NCBI GenBank assembly: GCA_016795505.1
Contig: JAEUHH010000033.1
Coordinates: 1-58,253, forward strand
DNA length: 58,253 nucleotides
Direction of reading: 5' to 3'
DNA from: Verrucomicrobiales bacterium
GTDB taxonomy: Bacteria > Verrucomicrobiota > Verrucomicrobiia > Verrucomicrobiales > DEV007
The notes below the pieces were generated by a model that was given only the letters and a program-made list of their open reading frames with translations, was not told the origin of the DNA and did no database searches. Shown here piece after piece: positions 51,863 to 58,253 of this stretch; position 1 is the stretch's first letter, and the number at the start of each line of letters is the position of its first letter. Both the position numbers and the translations under genes were made by a program.

Positions 51863-54800
51863 TCAGCGACCACTGCCGAGCTCTTCGTAGTAGCGGCGCA
51901 CCAGGTCGCGATACTCCCGCGGCACGGGGTCGCGGTCGATCGGGGCCAGCGGGTTGTCCTTGTCCAATTTTGCCAGTTCCTCGACGAGCCGGTCGCGGAT
52001 CTCCACCAGCGGCAGGGTGATGCGCTGGTCGATGGTGTTGGCCTGGGGCGGCTCGTTGTTGCGGCGGAACTCGATCCGCATCGCCCGCGCGTCGTCGATC
52101 ACCTTGGCCAGCTCGTTGCGCAGGTCATCGGCCTCCACCATGTTCTCGACGTTGCGGAGCCGGTCGGCCCATTCTTCGTAGTCCCGGCCGGTGATCGGTC
52201 CCTCGGGCTCGGCTTCATCGGCTCCCTGGAAAAACAGCGGTTGCTCAGCTCCCTGGGCAATGCCCTGCGGCAGTCCGCGCCGGCCCTGATCCTCTCCCCC
52301 ACCCCAGTTCGGTCCGCCGAAGCTGCTGCCCGAGCGATCCGTCGCGCCGCCTCCGGCAGGACGGTTGCCGCCAGCAAAGCCACCCCGATAGCCGCGCGGC
52401 GGCTGACCCTGCGCCCCCGGCGTCTGACCTTCGCCCTGTCCCTCGCCCTCGCCGGGCGTCTCGCCGGGAGACTGGCTTTCGCCTTTGCCCTTCCCTTTTC
52501 CTTTGCCCTGGCTCTGATTTTCGGAAGAGGCAACCTGACCAGGTTCCTGGCCTTCGGGTTGGCCCTCGCCCTGACCTTCGCCCGGTGACTGGCCTTTTCC
52601 TTTGCCTTTGCCCTTGGCTTCAGCCTGCGCCCGGGCAGAACCCTCCGTGGGCGACTGGCCCTCGCCCGGCTCGCCGGGTTGCGGCTCGTTTGATTCGCCC
52701 TGACCGGGCCCCCGGCCTTTTGGCTGACCTTTTTGGGCAAGCTGGCGATCGGGATTGGCCTTGCCGGCACCTTCGCCCGGCTCTCCGTCTTTCGGTTCCT
52801 CCCCGCCTTCGCCCTTTCCTTCTCCCGGCGGCTGATCGGTCGGAGCGGCCTTCGCGCCCTTGCCCTTGCCAGGTTCGGCTGCCTCAGCGCGGCCCTCGCC
52901 CTCGGGCTCGGATTTGCCTTTCTGAGCACCTTTCGCCTGCGATGCCGAATCCGCCCCGTCCTCCGCGGGTTCGCCCTCGCCGGGTTTTCGATCAGACCCT
53001 GTTTGATCGGAGGACTGACCCTGTTTGATCGGATCGCCGGGCTCACCGGGCTTGCCGGATTCGTTCATGGCCAGTTCGGTGGCTTCGGGCTTTTCGCCAG
53101 CGCCGCCGCCGAGGCGTTCGGCTTCCTCGCGACTTTGCTCGATCAGTTCCTCCAGCTCCGACCGGGCAATGCGGAGGGCGTCGGCCTCGCTGCCGAGGAC
53201 TTTCTCGGCGGCTTTCTCGACATCGGCCTTTAGTTCCTCGATGCCGCGGGCGGCGGCGCGCTCGCTTTCCTGGGCGAGCTCGCGGCGGTTGTAGCGGGTC
53301 AGGTCGCCGGCCTCCTGCAGGGAATCCTCGAGCCCGCCCATGGTCGCCTCGCGGACCGCCTCATACATGGCGGTGGACAGGAGCGGCTCGCTCTCCTCGG
53401 CCTGCTCGCTGACCTGTTTCATCTGATCGAGCAGGTTTCGCAGGGCCGCCTGCTGTTCCGCGATCTCGCGGGCTAGCCCGGCGTTGGCGAGCGGCGACTC
53501 GTCCTTCGGCTTTTCTTCCAACTGCTGGCCGATGGCTTCTTGCTTTTGGGCAAGGTCGCGGGCCTGCTCGCGGATGGCGCGCATCTCGTCCTCGAATTTG
53601 CGCGAGGTCTTCTTGCGGAAATCCTCCTTCACCTCGTCGAGCTGGCGCTCAGCCCGGGTGGCGGCGTTGGCGGCGTCGGCGAGCTGGCCTTCCTCGAGTT
53701 TCTCGGCGGCTTCGCGCACGTCCTCGCGGGTCTTCTCTAGTTCCTCGCGCTGCTCGGCCATGTTGGCGCGGTTTTCCTCGGAGTTCATCCGCTCGGTCAC
53801 ATCGTCGAGATCGCGGAGGAGTTGCTCCTGCTCTTCCTGGAGACGCTTGAGCTGCCGCTCGAGTTCCTGCTTTTCCTCTTCGGACTGGGCATTCTGGAGG
53901 GCGTTTTCCAGCTCCTGAATTTTCTTGGCGAGAGCTTCCTGACGGCGGGCCAGTTCCTTGAGCCGGTTGAGCACCTCGAGATTCTCCTGCTGCTCGGCGG
54001 TCTCCTGGGGATCCTGGGCTTCGCGCTCCTGCTCGTAGCGGAGATCCTTCTGCTTCATCTCCAATTGCATGAGCTGCTCCTGCTGCTGCTGGCTCTGGCC
54101 GGACTGGCTCTGCTGACTTTGCGAGCGGGTCACGTTGATCTCGCGGCTGCGGGCGCGGACGAGGGCTTCGTAGGCCTTGCGGCTGGCATCGTGGGCGGGC
54201 CGGAGCTGGGCGGGATCCTTGAAATCGACCGACTTGCCCAGGGTCTCGACCGCCTGCCCCATGTGCTGGACCGCGGCAGTGAAATGGGCCTTCAACTCGG
54301 CGTCGGAGGCTTCGCCGGCGGCTTCCTCGGCCTGGCCGATGGCGATCTGCTGGCTTTCCTTCACCACACCGATGTCGCTGCCGATCTCGTCGAAGGTCTT
54401 GCCGAGATCGCTCTGGCGGATCAGCTTCCACTCGGCGTTCATCACGTCCTTCTGGAGTTTCATCAGTTTCTCCGCCTGACCGCCGCCGGGTTGCTGGCCG
54501 GGCGGCGGGCCACCCATGTTTTCCTGCTCGCGAAAGATGGATTCGAAGTCCCGCACCTCGGCGAAAAAGAGGTCGCTCTGAGTCCGACGCGGCTTGCCGT
54601 CCGGCCCGGTGTCTTCGGCCCAGAGGTGGTAAGCCACAAGATCGCGGGGCGCGGCGCCGAGTTCCTCAAGCGAAAACTGGGTGCTGACATCGTGGCTTTT
54701 GCCTCCGGGCAGGGCGGCCTCGGCCAGCACGATGTCGCGTGTTTGCTCGCCATGGACCAGGGTGGCGCCGGCCTTGAGAATGCCGATATCGTCCCAGAGC

Positions 54801-56050
54801 TTGGCCTCGATGGGCAGTTCCTGGATGGCCGAGACGTCGATGTCGCGCTTCGGGAAAACAAAGTCCAGCTTGGGCGGCAGGTTTTTCAGCACCGTGACGG
54901 TGAACCATGGCGGCCGCTGGTTGGCGCGGTCCTTGTCATCGACGAGGTGGAGCCGGTATTTCTGCGTCTCCTTGGGCTGATGCGTCGCCACCAGCACAGT
55001 GGGGTCGTCCAGGCTCGGAGCGAGAGGGATGACGCTCTCGTCCTCGCCGAACAGCTCGGCGGCGGCGACGGGTTTGTTGACCTTCATCGTCCACACGAGG
55101 TTGGAACCCTCCAGCAGGCTCACTTTCTGGACATCCTCGAGCTTTTTGACCTCCTGGTTGGCATAGGCCGGCGGCGTGATCTCGGCGTCGGCGCGCTCCA
55201 GAGCGGGATGCACGTAGGTGGCGATGGAAAACTCGGGCGACGCCTCGCCGTCGAACTCGATCCGGTAAACGGCGTCGGCTTCGACCTTGGCGATGAGCCC
55301 CGAGAAGACCGCCTCGTCGAGGCCGGCTTTCATCGGGACGCGGCCGCGCTCGGCCCCGCCCTCGCCGGGTTCGCGATAGATGAGCACCGCGTCGGGGGGA
55401 ATGCGCTGGCCGAACTTGGCCTCGACGATGAGCCGGGCACCGCGTTCCACCTCGGTATCGCCAGGCAGGACGGCGATCTCGTAGGCCATCGGCGGCGCTT
55501 CGGGCTCGGCCGCCGGTGCTTCCGTCTGGGTCAGGACATCGCGCAGGGGACGCGCTTCGCCGACCAGAAACCACAGCGCCACCCCGAAGACGATCGCAGC
55601 GGCAAACTGCATCCAGGCCGCTCCCGCGAGCCGGGCATTTGACACCCGCCGCACCCATTGGTGGCGGACGGCGTGGTCGACCGCCTCAAAAACGACCCGC
55701 TCCTGCAGGTAGCCGAGCTGACCGCGCGAGTCGGGCTGCTGCTCGATGGCGGTGAGCAGGGCAGCCTCGAGGTCGGGGTGGGCCGTCTCGATCCGCTTGG
55801 CGAGCGCCTTCACATCGATACTGCGGGAGTCCGACCACCACACCCCGATCATGGCGGCGAGGCTGGTGAGGCCGAAGGTGATGAGGACGGCGGTCCAGGA
55901 CCACCAATCCCGATACACGGCGAGCGCCAGCAGCGTGGCGGCGGCGAGGGCGCCCAGCAGAAGGATGGCGGAGACGACCTGGCGTCGCCGGAGGGTCCGC
56001 TCGGCTTCGATCAGGGGCCGCAGCTTTTGGTGGAGGACGTTCTGGATCAT
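51863..56050 (-). CDS. Giant membrane-anchored coiled-coil protein with Gly/Glu/Pro-rich region
   Basis: 1395 residues from ATG 56048-56050. Two N-terminal membrane helices (VVSAILLLGALAAATLLALAVY, WSWTAVLITFGLTSLAAMIGVW), another near 145-165, then beta domains (about 200-560), a long coiled coil (about 600-1000; QEREAQDPQETAEQQENLE, EEKQELERQLKRLQEEQEQ), a ~250-residue low-complexity region of G/E/Q/P/K (about 1010-1260), and a C-terminal helical segment (ADRLRNVENMVEADDLRNE). Similar large DUF4175-like proteins accompany the amidotransferase-like neighbour in PVC bacteria. Near residues 1007-1021 it reads PIKQGQSSDQTGSDR, encoded by two 22 bp repeats. Confidence 0.85.
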   Translation of the reverse strand: MIQNVLHQKLRPLIEAERTLRRRQVVSAILLLGALAAATLLALAVYRDWWSWTAVLITFGLTSLAAMIGVWWSDSRSIDVKALAKRIETAHPDLEAALLTAIEQQPDSRGQLGYLQERVVFEAVDHAVRHQWVRRVSNARLAGAAWMQFAAAIVFGVALWFLVGEARPLRDVLTQTEAPAAEPEAPPMAYEIAVLPGDTEVERGARLIVEAKFGQRIPPDAVLIYREPGEGGAERGRVPMKAGLDEAVFSGLIAKVEADAVYRIEFDGEASPEFSIATYVHPALERADAEITPPAYANQEVKKLEDVQKVSLLEGSNLVWTMKVNKPVAAAELFGEDESVIPLAPSLDDPTVLVATHQPKETQKYRLHLVDDKDRANQRPPWFTVTVLKNLPPKLDFVFPKRDIDVSAIQELPIEAKLWDDIGILKAGATLVHGEQTRDIVLAEAALPGGKSHDVSTQFSLEELGAAPRDLVAYHLWAEDTGPDGKPRRTQSDLFFAEVRDFESIFREQENMGGPPPGQQPGGGQAEKLMKLQKDVMNAEWKLIRQSDLGKTFDEIGSDIGVVKESQQIAIGQAEEAAGEASDAELKAHFTAAVQHMGQAVETLGKSVDFKDPAQLRPAHDASRKAYEALVRARSREINVTRSQSQQSQSGQSQQQQEQLMQLEMKQKDLRYEQEREAQDPQETAEQQENLEVLNRLKELARRQEALAKKIQELENALQNAQSEEEKQELERQLKRLQEEQEQLLRDLDDVTERMNSEENRANMAEQREELEKTREDVREAAEKLEEGQLADAANAATRAERQLDEVKEDFRKKTSRKFEDEMRAIREQARDLAQKQEAIGQQLEEKPKDESPLANAGLAREIAEQQAALRNLLDQMKQVSEQAEESEPLLSTAMYEAVREATMGGLEDSLQEAGDLTRYNRRELAQESERAAARGIEELKADVEKAAEKVLGSEADALRIARSELEELIEQSREEAERLGGGAGEKPEATELAMNESGKPGEPGDPIKQGQSSDQTGSDRKPGEGEPAEDGADSASQAKGAQKGKSEPEGEGRAEAAEPGKGKGAKAAPTDQPPGEGKGEGGEEPKDGEPGEGAGKANPDRQLAQKGQPKGRGPGQGESNEPQPGEPGEGQSPTEGSARAQAEAKGKGKGKGQSPGEGQGEGQPEGQEPGQVASSENQSQGKGKGKGKGESQSPGETPGEGEGQGEGQTPGAQGQPPRGYRGGFAGGNRPAGGGATDRSGSSFGGPNWGGGEDQGRRGLPQGIAQGAEQPLFFQGADEAEPEGPITGRDYEEWADRLRNVENMVEADDLRNELAKVIDDARAMRIEFRRNNEPPQANTIDQRITLPLVEIRDRLVEELAKLDKDNPLAPIDRDPVPREYRDLVRRYYEELGSGR
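52988..53031. repeat. 22 bp repeat pair inside the giant coiled-coil gene (site 7)
   Basis: Two units (52988-53009 and 53010-53031), each with GACCCTGTTTGATCG. The reading frame on the minus strand is the same as in cysS. Confidence 0.92.
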
Positions 56051-56481
56051 CGGGGGTCGGCGATGGATGGTGAAACCGTCTGACTCTGCGAGTGTCGCGG
56101 AATCCATGCCAAATGCCAAGCCTCGTCTGCGGGCGCGATCGGGGAAAACGCGCCGAGCCGGGGAGTCGCTCCGGACGCTTGATCGATCAGCCACTGGGTT
56201 CCGGTCAGCCTCAGGCAAAAAATCTTGAAAACCGTCCACGGTCGGAGCCCCCGTGCCCCGCGCGCGGCAACCTGACGCGCTCCCCTCTCCGACCGGATAC
56301 TCCCTTGATATTGACCGGCCCTACGGGATTCGATAACCTCCCGAAACGTTGGCACTTCTCTCCTTCAGTTCCCGATCCGCTCAATCTCCGACGGAAGTTG
56401 TCGGCCGCGTCCTTTCGTCCCGGCCTTTCCCGAAAATGATGCGGCGGCCCACCCAGAGCCGCCGCACCCACGAAATAGAAG
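56051..56481. other. Intergenic region, no intact gene seen
   Basis: 431 bases upstream of the giant protein gene and before the rhs fragment. Frames here lack family similarity. The rhs-like reading frame enters from about 56349, but the residues before 56482 do not look like an rhs protein. Confidence 0.55.
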
Positions 56482-56765
56482 GCCCCGCCATGCGCCTCGC
56501 GGGGATCGGCGGGGCCAACCGCCTCGACCGCGTCGGGGGCGGCGGACGCTTGCTGATCAAGGGCACCGTTGATGAACCGTCCGCCGTCACCGTCAATGGC
56601 GAGCCGGCCCCGCTGCGGCCGTTGCCGGGTGGAGCGAGCTTCCTTTACAGCAAGGAACTCAACCTCGGCCCCGGTGAGAAGCGGCTGGAGGTCGAAGCCA
56701 CCGATCCCAATGGCAATGTGGCGCGGCGCAGCTACACCAATTTAAAGGGACGGGAAAATAAATGA
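56482..56765 (+). pseudogene. Internal fragment of an rhs/YD-repeat protein gene
   Basis: The frame reads LLIKGTVDEPSAVTVNGEP, ASFLYSKELNLGPGEKRLEV and EATDPNGNVARRSYTN, the pattern of the beta/Ig-like modules in Rhs-type proteins (function as toxin-delivery shells). It has no signal, no YD-repeat core, and is cut after RRSYTN, where the 24 bp repeat begins and the frame ends NLKGRENK-stop. It is about 90 residues of a protein family that is usually over 1000. Confidence 0.65.
56739..56762. repeat. 24 bp junction repeat, copy 1
   Basis: AATTTAAAGGGACGGG followed by AAAATAAA. It sits at the 3' end of the rhs fragment. Two further copies are at 57745 and 57945. Confidence 0.9.
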
Positions 56766-56781
56766 AAAACATCACGGGATA

Positions 56782-57099
56782 ATGAACGCTTGGCTTCAAG
56801 CAAACTTTCCGCTCACATATGCCGGCAGAATCGTCGAGAAAGATTTCCCATGTATTGAGCTTTCGCCAGCGAATCATTCCGCTGCGTCTATTGTTGAGCA
56901 AAATTTCAGGAACGGCGCAACCAAACTCCCTGGATCACAAAAAGTTGACTGGAAGGCTGTTTCTGCCAGAGACGCTCTGGAGGTGGCTCGTGCTTCATAT
57001 CGGGCAGCCAGGGTAAGCGAGGAGCCTATTGCGAAACAACTTAGTGCAATTAACGGCTGGCTAAAATCAAACCTCTTGAAGTATGGATGCAACCCCTAA
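56782..57099 (+). CDS. Small protein of unknown function in a toxin/immunity island
   Basis: 105 residues in AT-richer DNA. No signal or membrane segment. The C-terminal half is helical (DWKAVSARDALEVARASYRA, QLSAINGWLKSNLLKYGCNP). It overlaps the next gene by 17 bases, so the two form one unit. It could be part of a toxin tip or an immunity protein; no motif allows a decision. Confidence 0.6.
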   Translation: MNAWLQANFPLTYAGRIVEKDFPCIELSPANHSAASIVEQNFRNGATKLPGSQKVDWKAVSARDALEVARASYRAARVSEEPIAKQLSAINGWLKSNLLKYGCNP

Positions 57100-57607
57100 A
57101 GGAATTAAGGAACTAGTCGATATGATTAATGGATGCGATTCATGCCGAACTTTCTCGCCCACGGGACTTCCGAATATAACAAGATCTAACTTGGCGACCC
57201 CCGAGGATTTTGGTCAATTTTACCAGCTTACGGCAGGAGCGCGGGTATTTTACGATGACTTGCCATTTGGCTACCAAATATGGGCTCCTGAAAAGGTTTA
57301 CTATGCAAACCCATTGTTGTTGGGCGACCTCTATGAGCAGCAAAAGGGTAAATATGACAACGATCACTCGTCGGCGCTGTATCTTTTCGCTGATTCGTCG
57401 GCAGGTTATGTGACAATTTCACTGGCACAAGATAGATCAGACTTCGGTTTCTGTTTTGATAGCTCTGGTTCATATCACGGCACGGAGGAAAGTATCGTTA
57501 TAGCGAAATCGTTTACGGAATTTTTAACCCTCGCCTACGACGCAAAGGGGCAGAACATCCTGTGGGACGATTTGAATCCGAAATACGGTTATCTGGGCGA
57601 TCTGTAG
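57083..57607 (+). CDS. SUKH-superfamily (SMI1/KNR4-like) immunity protein
   Basis: 174 residues. The middle and end match the SUKH layout: FYQLTAGARVFYDDLPFGYQIW (the family's G-x-x-L/F-P-x-x-Y region), then LYLFADSSAGYVTISLAQD, FGFCFDSSGSYHG, and ESIVIAKSFTEFLTLAYD. SUKH proteins protect against polymorphic toxins such as Rhs and CdiA tips. It follows an rhs fragment and an unknown small gene, the usual order of a displaced toxin/immunity cassette. Codon use is AT-richer than in the rest of the window, suggesting transfer. Confidence 0.8.
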   Translation: MDATPKGIKELVDMINGCDSCRTFSPTGLPNITRSNLATPEDFGQFYQLTAGARVFYDDLPFGYQIWAPEKVYYANPLLLGDLYEQQKGKYDNDHSSALYLFADSSAGYVTISLAQDRSDFGFCFDSSGSYHGTEESIVIAKSFTEFLTLAYDAKGQNILWDDLNPKYGYLGDL

Positions 57608-57744
57608 TGGGCGGACGCGCTAATTATCGGCGTGGAAAAGTGGCCGCAAAAAATCCCATCTGGCATGGGTTTGCTGGTCACGTCGTGGCCCCGGCGATGC
57701 CGGGTATCTGGGGGTCCGAATCATTCTCCGAAACCGGCCGGAAG

Positions 57745-57768
57745 AATTTAAAGGGCCGGGAAAATAAA
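57745..57768. repeat. 24 bp junction repeat, copy 2
   Basis: AATTTAAAGGGCCGGG followed by AAAATAAA, one base different from the other copies. It stands immediately before a signal-peptide-like reading frame with no start codon. Confidence 0.88.
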
Positions 57769-57870
57769 AGGCGAAGCGTCTTGCTTTTGCCGCCATTTCA
57801 GCTTTGCTGGTCAGGGCGCCCCTTTTCGCCTCGGCTACAGCTTCCGATCCATTTCCCCAGCCCAATTCTC

Positions 57871-57951
57871 ATGCGTCAATCACGTCTCCTTCAACAACCC
57901 GGCGCGGATGCTTACTACCATGTGGCCTCCCGCGTGGTCGATAGAATTTAA
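57871..57951 (+). pseudogene. 5' fragment of a Y1 (IS200-like/REP-associated) transposase
   Basis: The 26-residue frame begins MRQSRLLQQPGADAYYHV and continues ASRVVDR, the N-terminal signature of REP-associated or IS200-like tyrosine transposases. It is cut at VVDR where the third 24 bp repeat begins, and ends within the repeat at TAA. The HUH active site and the rest of the enzyme are missing. Confidence 0.8.
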
Positions 57952-57968
57952 AGGGACGGGAAAATAAA
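57945..57968. repeat. 24 bp junction repeat, copy 3
   Basis: AATTTAAAGGGACGGG followed by AAAATAAA, identical to copy 1. It ends the transposase fragment. Confidence 0.9.
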
Positions 57969-58043
57969 ACCAAGGAAGATTTATTTAAAACATTGTTTTC
58001 GTCCGCCTCGCTACCCCCCCCTCAGCGCCAACCAGAAACATTA

Positions 58044-58253
58044 ATGCCTACTCGATTAAAGTCTCGAAAAACCCTTGCAGTCATATTGGGAGCCATACCC
58101 TTGGTTCTTTTCATTCTATCGTTCTTTGTGGAATTATGGTTCAGATTCGGATTTTATGATCGCCTGGAATGCGGCGTTAGCATTTCCGAAGGCAACTTTC
58201 GGTTTGGCACTTCAGAGGATCACACATTGCCTTTTGGGCATTTTTTCTTTGAC
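58044..58253 (+). CDS. Membrane protein, N-terminal part (runs off the window)
   Basis: The first 70 residues of an open frame that continues past the right edge. One membrane segment (LAVILGAIPLVLFILSFFVE, about 11-30) follows a basic start, then a polar region outside. AT-rich codon use like the SUKH gene. It may be another member of the toxin/immunity island (membrane immunity proteins are common there), but nothing in the visible part proves this. Confidence 0.6.
   Translation, partial: MPTRLKSRKTLAVILGAIPLVLFILSFFVELWFRFGFYDRLECGVSISEGNFRFGTSEDHTLPFGHFFFD

Larger units (their letters stand above)
57608..58043. other. Gene-fragment junction region
   Basis: 436 bases with no intact gene. 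It includes two copies of the 24 bp repeat exactly 200 bp apart, the broken start of a Y1 transposase (57871-57951), and, just before it and in another frame, a signal-peptide-like stretch (AKRLAFAAISALLVRAPLFA, about 57772-57831) that lacks a start codon because the repeat lies in its place. Confidence 0.7.

Overview
The window is GC-rich DNA that looks like a Verrucomicrobiota (PVC-group) chromosome. The lineage is inferred from protein families rather than from a marker gene: two DUF1501 proteins with a DUF1549/DUF1553 partner, a secreted sulfatase paired with an FG-GAP/VCBS protein, a glutamine-amidotransferase-like membrane protein beside a giant coiled-coil protein, an FHA protein next to an Hsp70, and many short dispersed repeats. 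I see no rRNA, tRNA or CRISPR array.

Layout. 1-2190: most of an IS66 element, entered from its left side. 2.1-6.0 kb: repeat-rich DNA around one large FG-GAP protein gene, which lies between two copies of a ~260 bp composite repeat. 6.1-10.4 kb (minus): a copper/metal cluster with small Cys-rich secreted proteins, a multicopper oxidase fused to an outer-membrane barrel, and a methyltransferase. 10.5-14.3 kb (plus): a small secreted protein, plsY-gpsA for phospholipid synthesis and two related membrane proteins. 14.2-15.2 kb: an EamA transporter, then a repeat cluster. 15.9-19.4 kb: a poly-Gln secreted protein, a sulfatase and an FG-GAP partner. 19.5-25.3 kb (plus): a DUF3467 protein, then a surface-polysaccharide block (GT4, methyltransferase, flippase, acyltransferase, DxD glycosyltransferase). 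25.3-27.3 kb: an orphan HicB-like gene and cysS. 27.5-33.2 kb (plus): FHA/coiled-coil/GrpE-like protein, lidless Hsp70 and a 102-residue protein. 33.3-39.8 kb: purB, an M50 protease, xylA, an unknown membrane protein, a sulfite-oxidase-like enzyme and an SGNH hydrolase. 39.8-45.2 kb (minus): DUF1501, DUF1501 and DUF1549/1553. 45.4-49.2 kb (minus): a secreted MBL hydrolase, a caspase-like protein lacking its Cys, and a two-gene nucleotidyltransferase/HTH module. 49.3-56.05 kb (minus): two large membrane proteins. 56.3 kb to the end: an AT-richer island with an rhs fragment, a SUKH-type immunity gene, a broken Y1 transposase and a 24 bp repeat at each junction.

The most interesting signals are three. 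(1) A 22 bp partly palindromic repeat, in tandem pairs or a triplet, occurs at seven places in both orientations. Two pairs lie inside real genes (cysS and the 1395-residue coiled-coil protein) and are read in the same frame, giving the same peptide motif. (2) A non-canonical Hsp70 module has its GrpE-like domain fused to an FHA domain through a very long coiled coil. (3) A toxin/immunity scrap-yard at the right end has a 24 bp repeat marking where genes were cut.
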